Assembly (NCBI GenBank): GCA_011389655.1
Contig: JAABTX010000001.1
Location: 21,958-85,957, forward strand
DNA from: Thioalkalivibrio sp.
GTDB taxonomy: Bacteria > Pseudomonadota > Gammaproteobacteria > Ectothiorhodospirales > Ectothiorhodospiraceae
Length of the DNA: 64,000 nucleotides
Reading direction: 5' to 3'
Shown: in pieces, positions 37,370 to 45,541 of the stretch
Layout: each line of letters starts with the position of its first letter
Numbering within the stretch: position 1 is the stretch's first letter
Notes under the pieces: generated by a model
Seen by the model: the letters and a program-made list of their open reading frames with translations, nothing else
Told to the model about the DNA's origin: nothing
Databases searched by the model: none
Program-made: the position numbers and the translations under genes

Positions 37370-38497
37370 ATGACCCGCATCACAGTGATCGGCGCCGGCT
37401 TCGGTGCCCTGACCGCCATTCGCAAACTGCGCGCCGCCGATCCGGCCCTCGGGATCGACGTGATCGCCCCCCGTCCCGAGCTGGTGTACTACCCGAGCAC
37501 CATCTGGATTCCGACCGGTCTGCGCACGCCGGAGGATGTGGTCGTGAACCTGGAGGGCTTCTTGCGCCGCATGGGCGTGAACTATCACCAGGCATCGGCC
37601 ACCGGCCTGAAGGACGGCGGGCGGACGGTACTGACCGACGCGGGCGAGGTCACGAACGATGGACTGATCATCGCCTCGGGCGGGCGCTTCATCAAGAAGC
37701 TGCCGGGGATCGAGCATGCGATCACGCCCTGCGAGGGCGTCGAGGCGGCAGTGAGGATCCGCGACCGGGTGGAGGAGATGCAGGGCGGGACCATTGCCTT
37801 CGGCTTCGCGGGCAACCCGAAGGAGCCGACCGCGATGCGGGGCGGACCCGTGTTCGAGTTCATGTTCGGGATCGAGCAGCACCTCCGCAGCCGCGGCGAC
37901 CGCGACCGCTTCCGGCTGATCTTCTTCACGCCCGCCCCGAAGCCGGGCAACCGCCTGGGGCCGAAGGCGGTCGACGGACTGCTGCGCGAGATGAAGCGGC
38001 GCGGCATCGAGACCCACCTGGGCCACAAGCTGAAGGGGTTCGATGCCGACAGGGTGACCACCGAGGGCGGCGAGTTCGGCGCGGACCTGATCGTCTTCAT
38101 GCCCGGCATGACCGGTAACGCCTGGTTCGACAACACCGACCTGCCACGCTCGGACGGCGGGCTTCTGAAGGCCAACGCCCACTGCCAGGTCGAGGGCCGG
38201 GACAAGGTGTACGTGGCTGGCGATTCGGGCAGTTTTCCGGGTCCGGACTGGCTGCCGAAGCAGGCGCACATGGCCGACCTGCAGGCCGAGGCCGCGGTCA
38301 GGAATCTGCTCGGGGAACTCGGGGGTCAGGCCCCCGAGGCCACCTTCAAGCCCGAACTGATCTGCATCGTGGACACCAAGACCAGCGGGATCCTGGTCAA
38401 GCGCACCGAGAAGACCAACCTGGTGCTGCCCTCGACGCCCGTGTTCCACTGGGCCAAGCGGGCCTTTGAGTGGTGGTATCTTCGGCAGTACCGCTGA
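37370..38497 (+). CDS. SQR-like FAD-dependent oxidoreductase
   Basis: A 375-residue flavoprotein of the sulfide:quinone oxidoreductase / type-II NADH dehydrogenase family. FAD motif VIGAGFGALTAIRKL (6-20), IIASGGRFIKKLPGIEHAITPCEGVEAA, LIVFMPGMTGNAWFD and VYVAGDSGSFPGPDWLPKQAHMADLQAEAA match SQR-like proteins. Cysteines occur only in TPCEG, AHCQV and LICIV, so the classic three-cysteine SQR site is not obvious and sulfide use is an inference. A hydrophobic/aromatic C-terminus (FHWAKRAFEWWYLRQYR) suggests membrane attachment. ATG 37370 is chosen over TTG 37364. Confidence 0.78.
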   Translation: MTRITVIGAGFGALTAIRKLRAADPALGIDVIAPRPELVYYPSTIWIPTGLRTPEDVVVNLEGFLRRMGVNYHQASATGLKDGGRTVLTDAGEVTNDGLIIASGGRFIKKLPGIEHAITPCEGVEAAVRIRDRVEEMQGGTIAFGFAGNPKEPTAMRGGPVFEFMFGIEQHLRSRGDRDRFRLIFFTPAPKPGNRLGPKAVDGLLREMKRRGIETHLGHKLKGFDADRVTTEGGEFGADLIVFMPGMTGNAWFDNTDLPRSDGGLLKANAHCQVEGRDKVYVAGDSGSFPGPDWLPKQAHMADLQAEAAVRNLLGELGGQAPEATFKPELICIVDTKTSGILVKRTEKTNLVLPSTPVFHWAKRAFEWWYLRQYR

Positions 38498-38574
38498 TCC
38501 GCGCCACTACGTGTACACATGGCCCGATGGCGTATGCGGGGTGCGTGCCGTCGCGGGTGACCTGGGAGATCCCG

Positions 38575-39540
38575 GTGATTGCTGATAGCAGGGACAGGCC
38601 CTTCCACCCCGCGTGGTGGCTGCCGGGAGCGCACCTGCAGACCATCGTGCCCAACGTCTGCCGGCTGCGTCGGGCGCCCATGCTAAGGCGCCAGTCGATG
38701 ACCCTGCCCGACGGCGATTTCCTGTTTCTCGACTGGGGCCCCGATCCCGGAGGGCCCATCGTCGTGCTGCTGCACGGTCTCGGCGGGAGCAGCCGCTCCG
38801 CCTACGCGCGGGTGCTGATGCGCGCCCTTCACGAATCCGGCTTCTGGGCCTGCACCATGCACTTTCGGGGCGCGACCGGCGAGCCGAACCGCAAGCTGCG
38901 CAGCTACCACATGGGGGAGGGCGAGGACCCCGCGTTCGTGCTGTCGGAGTTGCGGCGCCGTTACAACCCGCGCAGGCTGGCCGCGGTGGGGGTGTCCCTG
39001 GGCGGCAGTGCCCTGCTGCACAGCCTGGCGGCGGCTGACGAGGGCGCCGCCGTCGACTGTGCGGTCGCGATCTCGGTACCGTTCCGGCCGCACCAGGCCG
39101 AGGAACGGCTGAACCGGGGCTGGTCGCGGCTGTATCAGCGGCATATCCTGCGTCAGTTGCGGCGGATGTGGCAGGACAAGTGCCGGGCCCTCGCGCGCCC
39201 CGACCTCGCGGCCGATCTGCACCGCATCCGCAGGTTCCGCGATTTCGACGCACGCATCACCGCGCCGGTGCACGGCTATGCCGACGCTGACGACTATTAT
39301 GACCGCGCCAGCAGTGTGCAGGTATTGCGGAACATCCGGGTCCCCACCCTCCTGATTCATGCCCTCAACGATCCCTTCATGATGCCGGACAGCGTCCCGC
39401 GGCCCGACGAGCTGTCCCCCTGCGTGACGCTGGAGACGCATCGCGCAGGCGGCCACGCGGGATTCATGGAGAATTCGGGGCGCAGCTATCTGGAACGACG
39501 GGTTCCCGCTTACCTGCTGGAACAGTTGCAAAACGATTGA
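38575..39540 (+). CDS. YheT-type alpha/beta hydrolase
   Basis: A 321-residue hydrolase. PFHPAWWLPGAHLQTIVP is the family start, followed by the oxyanion loop VLLHGLGGSSRSAY, the nucleophile elbow GVSLGGSALL, the acid in NDPFMMP and the catalytic His in GGHAGFMEN. The substrate is unknown (a carboxylesterase or lipid hydrolase is expected). I chose GTG 38575 because GGGAG is 6 nt upstream and the conserved region begins soon after; ATG 38527 is an alternative without a ribosome site. Confidence 0.85.
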   Translation: MIADSRDRPFHPAWWLPGAHLQTIVPNVCRLRRAPMLRRQSMTLPDGDFLFLDWGPDPGGPIVVLLHGLGGSSRSAYARVLMRALHESGFWACTMHFRGATGEPNRKLRSYHMGEGEDPAFVLSELRRRYNPRRLAAVGVSLGGSALLHSLAAADEGAAVDCAVAISVPFRPHQAEERLNRGWSRLYQRHILRQLRRMWQDKCRALARPDLAADLHRIRRFRDFDARITAPVHGYADADDYYDRASSVQVLRNIRVPTLLIHALNDPFMMPDSVPRPDELSPCVTLETHRAGGHAGFMENSGRSYLERRVPAYLLEQLQND

Positions 39541-39602
39541 CCCGTGTCGGGTTGCCAGGGGGCCGCGCCGGCTCCCGCTGGCGTCCGCCCCCGGAGGTAT
39601 GC

Positions 39603-39824
39603 ATGCTTTGGAAGATTCTCACCCTGGCCGTGCTGATCGGGTTCGCCTGGTGGCGGCTGCGCCAGTGGCTGCGCGAGCGGCGCCTGCGCGCCGCGGGGGA
39701 ACCGGTGCCCGAGCCGCGCCGGGTGCGGCCGATCAGTATCCTGGCGGGTGCAATGCTGCTCGGCTACGGGGGGTACCTGGTCTGGGTGCTGATCGCGCAG
39801 GCGATCGGCACCTTCGGGGAGTGA
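39603..39824 (+). CDS. small membrane protein, unknown function
   Basis: 73 residues with two membrane helices (WKILTLAVLIGFAWWRL and ISILAGAMLLGYGGYLVWVLIAQAI) joined by a basic Arg/Pro linker. I know no family for it. GGAGGT is 4 nt before the ATG. It lies 62 nt after the hydrolase and 70 nt before the DUF151 gene on the same strand, so co-transcription is plausible. Confidence 0.65.
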   Translation: MLWKILTLAVLIGFAWWRLRQWLRERRLRAAGEPVPEPRRVRPISILAGAMLLGYGGYLVWVLIAQAIGTFGE

Positions 39825-39894
39825 GGGCCGGCAGGTCCGGTTGAACGAAGCACCTGCCTGCGGGTCGCAGAGGCAAAGGGAACGGGAGAAGGTG

Positions 39895-40764
39895 ATGACG
39901 CGCCTGTCGAAGACCGCCGTCTGGTGTGCCGCGCTGCTGCTGTCACTCTTGTCTGCGCAGACCGTCGCGCGCGCACCCGCGGTGCCGGTGGAGGAGATGC
40001 TGCCGGTGGAACTGGCGACAGTGGGGTTCGAGAGTGGGAGTGGTTCGCCGGTCGTGGTCCTGCGCGAGCCGGCCTCCGGGGACGTGGTGCTGATCAGCAT
40101 CGGCTCCGGTGAAGCCCTCGCGATCCTGCTGGCGCTGCGGGATGTTCCGACACCGCGTCCAATGACCCACGACCTGCTCGCCTCGGTGATCGGGAGCCTG
40201 GATGCCGAGGTCGAACGCGTGCTGGTCGACGCCCTTGTCGGCGCCACCTACACCGGCGTGATCGAGCTTGGTGTGCCAGGGCGCGAAGGCCCCGTGCGCG
40301 TCGATAGCCGGCCGAGCGATGCGCTGGCGCTGGCGGTTCGCACCGGCGCCGAGATCCTGGTGTCGCCCGATGTCCTGATGGCCACGCGCGGGCTGGAGTT
40401 CGAAGGGCTCCCCGAGTCGCAGCAGGTGGTGAGCGCTCTGGGCATCACCGTCGGCGAAGTGACCCCGGATCTGCGCGAGGCCCTGGGTCTGCCGGACGAC
40501 CCGGGTCTGGTGGTGAGCCGGACCGTGGGCGAGGCCGAGGAACTGGGGCTCGAACCCGGCGCGCTGATCCTTGAGGTGAACGGGAGGGTGCCCCGGTCCC
40601 CGATGCAGTTCCTGGATCTGGTGCGCGGGACCGAACCCGGGAAGCGGGCGCGGGTGCGGATCTGGCAGGATGGCGAGACCCGGGAGCTGCAGCTGTCCAC
40701 CGATGTTCCGGAGCGCCCGACCCCTGAGCGCAACCCAGCCGACGGCGACGCACTGGAAGTCTGA
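39895..40764 (+). CDS. exported DUF151 (bifunctional nuclease fold) protein with PDZ domain
   Basis: 289 residues. An N-terminal signal peptide (MTRLSKTAVWCAALLLSLLSAQTVARA) is followed by a BFN/DUF151 domain (VVVLREPASGDVVLISIGSGEALAILLALRDVPTPRPMTHDLL...VDSRPSDALALAVRTGAEILV, about 45-165). A PDZ-like domain (PGLVVSRTVGEAEELGLEPGALILEVNGRVPRSPMQFLDLV, about 205-275) completes it. DUF151 proteins are usually cytosolic single-domain proteins of about 160 residues, so export plus PDZ is unusual. ATG 39895 follows GGAGAAGG. A periplasmic role is inferred. Confidence 0.8.
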   Translation: MTRLSKTAVWCAALLLSLLSAQTVARAPAVPVEEMLPVELATVGFESGSGSPVVVLREPASGDVVLISIGSGEALAILLALRDVPTPRPMTHDLLASVIGSLDAEVERVLVDALVGATYTGVIELGVPGREGPVRVDSRPSDALALAVRTGAEILVSPDVLMATRGLEFEGLPESQQVVSALGITVGEVTPDLREALGLPDDPGLVVSRTVGEAEELGLEPGALILEVNGRVPRSPMQFLDLVRGTEPGKRARVRIWQDGETRELQLSTDVPERPTPERNPADGDALEV

Positions 40765-40836
40765 ACCGGCCGCGCCTTTTCCCTGCCAGGGGTGAAGCGG
40801 GGCCGTGACGGTGGGTTGCGCTCCTGCCGCGCGCAG

Positions 40837-41532
40837 CTACCAGGGAATGGTGCTGCCGTCGACGTCGATGAAGCGCCCGTTGTCCGCCGGGGAGGCGTTG
40901 TCCAGCGTCCTTAGCATTGCGGTCACGGACTCCGTCACGGTGATCTCGGCGTTGGGTCCGCCCATCTCGGTCCGGACCCAGCCCGGGTGCAGGATCAGGG
41001 TCCGGATGCCCTCACTGTCGAGATCGCGCGCAAGGCTGACGCCGACCGCGTTCAGCGCGGCCTTCGACGAACGGTAGATGTAGACGCCGCCGGACCCGTT
41101 GTCCCCGATCGAGCCCATCTTCGAGCTCAGCAGTGCGATGCACGGCTGGCGGGCCATCCGCAGTTGCGGCAACAGGGTCTCGACGACCTGGCGCGGGGCA
41201 ATCGTGTTGACCCGGAAGGTCTCCAACCAGGCCTTCTCGTCGGTGTCGCCAAGGCGGTCGGGCACCGGGCCGTAGACTCCCGCATTGCTGATCAGCAGGT
41301 CGAGCGCGCGATCGCCGATGGTGGCGGCGAGATTCACGCGGTGGGCGGGACTGGTCACATCCAGCGGCAATACGGTGAGCTGGTCCCCGTGGGCCTGAGC
41401 CAGCTCCATCAGTTCCGGCGACCCCTCCGGGTGACGGGCGCCGGCGAAGATCCGATCCCCGCGGGCGACGAGTTGGCGCACGAACTCCAGTCCGATTCCC
41501 CGGCTGCATCCGGTGATGACCACAGTCTTCAT
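40837..41532 (-). CDS. short-chain dehydrogenase/reductase (C-factor-like)
   Basis: A 231-residue Rossmann enzyme. TGCSRGIG (7-14) binds NAD(P), SNAGVYG is the NAG motif, and the catalytic residues are Ser in LLSSKMGS and Tyr-Lys in YRSSKAALN. HPGWVRTEMGG and the ending SPADNGRFIDVDGSTIPW match the C-factor/CsgA-like subgroup. The substrate is unknown. It lies 26 nt downstream of the PEP-synthase-like gene on the same strand. Confidence 0.9.
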   Translation of the reverse strand: MKTVVITGCSRGIGLEFVRQLVARGDRIFAGARHPEGSPELMELAQAHGDQLTVLPLDVTSPAHRVNLAATIGDRALDLLISNAGVYGPVPDRLGDTDEKAWLETFRVNTIAPRQVVETLLPQLRMARQPCIALLSSKMGSIGDNGSGGVYIYRSSKAALNAVGVSLARDLDSEGIRTLILHPGWVRTEMGGPNAEITVTESVTAMLRTLDNASPADNGRFIDVDGSTIPW

Positions 41533-41558
41533 GGATTCCTCCTCTGGTGTGTGGGTCT

Positions 41559-44168
41559 TCAGGTCTGCTGATAGCAGAACAGGCGTTGTTGGACCACATC
41601 GGCGGTTACCCGAAGGCCCATCCCGTGCACATCGTACAGGCGCAGGGCATCGGCGACCGCGGGGTCCGCCGCCTCCTCCGCGTCGGGCGTCAGCCTGCGC
41701 TCCTGCGGCAGGGAGTCCAGCCAGCCGGGCTGAAATTCGGTACCCGGTTCCTGCGGGAACAGTGCGACATAGCCGATCCGGGACTCAACCAGATCCTGGA
41801 AGAAGTGCGATCCGAAGGAGAGGTCGGGGATCATCCCGGCGCCCAGTTCCGCCACCTCGGCCAGCACTGCCACCCGGTTGATGTCCGCAAAACGCACCGG
41901 AATTCCCAGCTCCGGACTGCTGGTGCCCCAGCGCCCCGGTCCGATCAACACGGTGGGGCAGTCGTCGCGCTCCCGTATCAGCCGGTTCAGGTGCCCCACG
42001 AGACGGGCCACAGCGAAGCGCTGGGAGGTGCTCAGGGCGCTGTAGCGCGGTCCGTCGACGTGAATCACGCGGTCGATCGGCTGGTCGATGTTGCCGCCCA
42101 TGAACCGGCCCCGGCTGGCGAAGAGGAGTCGTGCCGCGCTGACCCTCTCCGGAAGTGCGACCTGCCGCCCCTGGCCCAGCGTCTGCAGGGGCCGGCACTG
42201 GACCAGGTTCACCGATGGCGTGCCGTCGTCGTCGAGGTGCAGGGTGAACTCGATGTCGACCGGATATTCGTAGGCCCTCTCCAGCTCCTTCATCATCCGC
42301 CGCATCATCGAAACCAGGCGGGTCTCGCGCAGCAGGGGGTTGAAGGTCAGGCGCCATACGGCTCCGCCGCCAGGCCGTGCGCGCGAACGTCGGGTCGCCT
42401 CGCGATCGAGCTCGGCGGTCCAGCGCAGGGGCAGGTCGGGGGCATCCGCGGCCAGCTGGCGGAGCGGCATCGAACGCAACCGGTTGTCGAGAATGTCGAG
42501 CACATCCACCGTGTGCTGGGAGTACCGGTAGGCATCCTCGGTATCCCGGTAGGGGCGCCGCTGTGGCTGATCCAGCGCGACCACGCAGGCGTGGTCGCCC
42601 TCGATGCGTTCCACCGCCCGCGTTCCGAGGCCGAGCACCAGCCGGAGCATGCCGGCATCCGGGTCCATATCCGGGCTCCAGGCGAAGACGTTTCGTGAGA
42701 CGCCGACCCCGGCCGCGTCCGGAAGGTAGAACGGACCGTGATAACGCCCGTTCACGCGCTGCAGCAGCAGCGCCATCGGCTCCTCCCGTTGCGCCAGACC
42801 CCGCTGCTGCCGATAGACCAGCGCGTCCTCGCTCATGCTGGAGGCGAAGACCGTCCGGATCGCATCCTCCAGCTCCGCGAGGCGGGCCTCCGGCGTCCCC
42901 TGGTTCACCCGGAAGGTGCTCTGGTATTTGCCGGCGAAGGCGTTGCCGAAGCCATCCTCCAGCAGGCTGCTCGAGCGGACCAGGATCGGATACTGCCCGA
43001 AGTAGTCGAGTACCCGTTCCAGTTCGAGCCTGACTTCACCGGGGATCTCGCCGCGGAGCATGTCATGGTGCAGCGAACGGGCCTCCTCGAAGTAGCCGGC
43101 CTCGGTGCGCTGGCGCATGATCCGTGGCCACCAGCCGTTGTGCACGAGGTAGGCGTAGTAGACGTCCGAGCCCAGGTGAAAGGAGTCGTGGGGTTCGAGG
43201 TGCTGCGACCAGTGCTCCGGGTCCTCGGTGAGCAGTATCCGGCGGGCGAGCAGCATGCCGACCGCCTTCCCGCCGATGTAGCCGGTTCCGATCATGCGGC
43301 TGCGGACGGCCAGCAGGTCCTCCAGCGTCAGGTATCGGCGGGCCAGATCGAGCATGCGCGCATCGCGCCCGATCAGGATCTGCAGCAGGTGTTCGTGCAC
43401 CTCGCGGCACCGCATCCGGTCGGCCCCGGACGGCTCCAGCTCGCCGGCCTCGAGGAAGATCCGGTCCCAGCAGTCCAGCTGGCGTCGGCTGGCGCCCTCG
43501 CTCCGGTGCGCGAGGGCGGCCTGCAACCGGGTGGCGTCGCTGCTGTCGATCACCGGGAGGAAGCGTTCGCCGCGCTGGCGGTGCGGAAGGAACATGGTCG
43601 CCGACTGCCGGCGCCACACCTTCACGGGCTGGATCTGGCGTTCTCCGTTGGCGTGGTGCACGTCGACCAGGACCTGCGTGGTCTCGCGGATCCTGGACAG
43701 CGTGACGTGGGAATGCTGCTGCGGGTGGAGGGCGAAGTAGGCGACCGTGTCCAGTTCGAAGAGATGGGGGCAGACCACGCGGAAGAAGTTGCCGACCATG
43801 TAGTCGGTGGCCCAGGCGGAGAGCAGTTCCGACAGACAGTCGCAGACGTAGAAGGCGCCGCGGCCGTGCTGCGTGATCAGATCGTATACGCGGCCGGTAA
43901 ACGACGCGAAGCCAACGCTGGCATCGATCTCCACGATATCCACCCCTGGTCCGGGAGTGACCAGCGGAGCGTGGCTCGCGAAGCGCAGGTAGATGATCAG
44001 CCGGTCATTGGCGGCTGCGGCGGCGACGAAGGGGCCCACGAACCGGCGGTAGTCGGCGATGTCATCCACCCGCCAGACGACGTTGTCGCCAATCCGCAGG
44101 CCGTCCAGCACCTCGTCCAGCCCCTGGATACCGGTGGAGACGAAATCCGCGGGCGCTGCGCCGTCCAT
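41559..44168 (-). CDS. KaiC/RecA-like domain fused to PEP/pyruvate-binding (PPDK-N-like) domain
   Basis: 869 residues. The first 240 residues begin STGIQGLDEVLDGLRIGDNVVWRVDD, the start of KaiC-type RecA folds, but the Walker A glycine/lysine loop is replaced, so ATP binding here is doubtful. The middle (from about 300) has GYIGGKAVGMLLARRIL and PILVRSSSLLEDGFGNAFAGKYQST, the ATP-grasp pyruvate/PEP-binding signature. The C-terminal half has VNLVQCRPLQTL and GPGRWGTSSPELGIPVRFADI. No phospho-histidine swivel or PEP-barrel domain is visible, so it is not a complete PEP synthase. Substrate and role are unknown. Confidence 0.75.
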   Translation of the reverse strand: MDGAAPADFVSTGIQGLDEVLDGLRIGDNVVWRVDDIADYRRFVGPFVAAAAANDRLIIYLRFASHAPLVTPGPGVDIVEIDASVGFASFTGRVYDLITQHGRGAFYVCDCLSELLSAWATDYMVGNFFRVVCPHLFELDTVAYFALHPQQHSHVTLSRIRETTQVLVDVHHANGERQIQPVKVWRRQSATMFLPHRQRGERFLPVIDSSDATRLQAALAHRSEGASRRQLDCWDRIFLEAGELEPSGADRMRCREVHEHLLQILIGRDARMLDLARRYLTLEDLLAVRSRMIGTGYIGGKAVGMLLARRILLTEDPEHWSQHLEPHDSFHLGSDVYYAYLVHNGWWPRIMRQRTEAGYFEEARSLHHDMLRGEIPGEVRLELERVLDYFGQYPILVRSSSLLEDGFGNAFAGKYQSTFRVNQGTPEARLAELEDAIRTVFASSMSEDALVYRQQRGLAQREEPMALLLQRVNGRYHGPFYLPDAAGVGVSRNVFAWSPDMDPDAGMLRLVLGLGTRAVERIEGDHACVVALDQPQRRPYRDTEDAYRYSQHTVDVLDILDNRLRSMPLRQLAADAPDLPLRWTAELDREATRRSRARPGGGAVWRLTFNPLLRETRLVSMMRRMMKELERAYEYPVDIEFTLHLDDDGTPSVNLVQCRPLQTLGQGRQVALPERVSAARLLFASRGRFMGGNIDQPIDRVIHVDGPRYSALSTSQRFAVARLVGHLNRLIRERDDCPTVLIGPGRWGTSSPELGIPVRFADINRVAVLAEVAELGAGMIPDLSFGSHFFQDLVESRIGYVALFPQEPGTEFQPGWLDSLPQERRLTPDAEEAADPAVADALRLYDVHGMGLRVTADVVQQRLFCYQQT

Positions 44169-44300
44169 CAGGTGGTCGCGTTCCGGTTCATCGGCGACCC
44201 GAAGGGGATCCGGCTGCCCCCTTCAGCTGATTTCCGGTACCATCGCGGGCGCACCGCGGATGCACACCGACGAGATGTTTCAGTTGCACAGGCCGATACC

Positions 44301-44387
44301 GGGGGCGTGGCGGAACTGGTAGACGCAGCGGACTTAAAATCCGCTGGGAGCGATCCCGTGCCGGTTCGATTCCGGCCGTCCCCACCA
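44301..44387 (+). tRNA. tRNA-Leu (UAA)
   Basis: An 87-nt class II tRNA. The acceptor stem GGGGGCG pairs with CGTCCCC, followed by discriminator A and an encoded CCA. The D-arm has GGCGGAACTGGTAGACGC. The anticodon stem GCGGA/TCCGC encloses loop CTTAAAA, anticodon TAA. A long variable arm (GGGAGCGATCCC) and the T-loop GGTTCGATTCC are present. Confidence 0.97.
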
Positions 44388-44662
44388 TTTGGAGGCAATG
44401 GTCTGTCGAGACCTCGGATTCCGAGTGCCCTGGCAGGCTGCTGTCTCATGTCTCCGGCGCGTCACCCAGGTACGGTATGGGCGGGCGCATCTCGGATCCT
44501 CTCCTGGTGGGCCATGCGGAATATCCAGTACGGGATCGGCGGGCCGTGCGTATCGTGATTCAGCATAGCACCACCGCCCGTGCTGTGTGTCGCTCCTGGA
44601 TTCAGGGTTCGTTCCAACGGCAGCATGTCGGCTGTTTCGGCCGCGTTTGTCAGGCTTCAGGC

Positions 44663-45331
44663 TCAGAAGCTGACGCTCCAGCCCACCACGAACAGATCCT
44701 GACTGCCGCTCTCATCGGTGGACCCATAGGCCAGAGAGATCTCACCGAGATCGCTCGATTTGGTGATCCCCAGCATCCAGAAGGCGTAGCCGTCCTCATC
44801 GCTGTCGTCCGGATCGGAGTAACCGAGCTCGCCATTGAGGCCGATGCTCGGGACGATCTCGTGTCCCGCGCCGGCGCGCCAGATGATGTCGCCTTGGGCG
44901 GCGCTGTCGTCGGCGTTGACGGTGTAATCGAATCCTGCGAAGACCGGACCGAAGCCGGCATACGCCTGAACTTCGCCGAAGTCTTCCTCATCCAGTTCCG
45001 GGAAGTAATAGAACACGTAGGCGACGTCGAAATCCAAGGTGCCGGCGGAGAAACCGTAACCGCCGTACAGATCGACTTCCTGGCCCTCGCCACTGCCCAG
45101 TGTCGATGTCCATGTGCCGAGAAAGATGCCGGAGTCATTTTCGTAATGGACACCGCCCTGCACGACGGCATTGTTGTCGGATCCGGATTCACCGTCGTCG
45201 AGGTAGTCGCTGAACACGCCGACGTTGAATTCGAGTGTGGCCTGCGCCACGTTGCCGATCATCAGGGCGCCGGTCATCAGGAGGACGCTGGTGCCGAGCC
45301 GGATGGAGTGAACCCGCGAGAAAGTGTTCAA
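44663..45331 (-). CDS. TorF-family putative porin (Gcw_chp domain)
   Basis: 222 residues with a signal peptide (SVLLMTGALMIGNVAQA) and a Gcw_chp/TIGR02001-like beta-barrel: LEFNVGVFSDYL...NNAVVQGGVHYENDSGIFLGTWTSTL...QEVDLYGGYGF...FDVAYVFYYFPE. It ends with aromatic Phe (VVGWSVSF), as outer-membrane barrels do. The protein is markedly acidic. Its role is unknown. The 275 nt between the tRNA and this gene's stop hold nothing I can name. Confidence 0.8.
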   Translation of the reverse strand: MNTFSRVHSIRLGTSVLLMTGALMIGNVAQATLEFNVGVFSDYLDDGESGSDNNAVVQGGVHYENDSGIFLGTWTSTLGSGEGQEVDLYGGYGFSAGTLDFDVAYVFYYFPELDEEDFGEVQAYAGFGPVFAGFDYTVNADDSAAQGDIIWRAGAGHEIVPSIGLNGELGYSDPDDSDEDGYAFWMLGITKSSDLGEISLAYGSTDESGSQDLFVVGWSVSF

Positions 45332-45541
45332 GGTATGCGCTCCTTATTCTGGGTTTTCGAGTCGCGAACGATGAAGATGTGGTTTGTTGAAGGATGCCGA
45401 ATCGGAGGCGGGGCCCTGCCTCGGATCCGTGGGAATGAAGAGAAGGAAGAGAGGGATCATCTTGTTTTTCTGGCTGGTTTGGGCCGTTCTGCTCCGGCAG
45501 CTGGATCTGTGACTGGCGCCGCCCGGCGTTGAGGCTGGCGA

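Noticed and set aside
41559-44168. Second complete PEP synthase
   Set aside because: No phospho-histidine swivel motif or PEP-barrel domain, and it carries a KaiC-like N-terminus.
44388-44662. Integration site or genomic island edge at the tRNA-Leu gene
   Set aside because: No integrase, no repeat of the tRNA 3' end and no change in gene character downstream.
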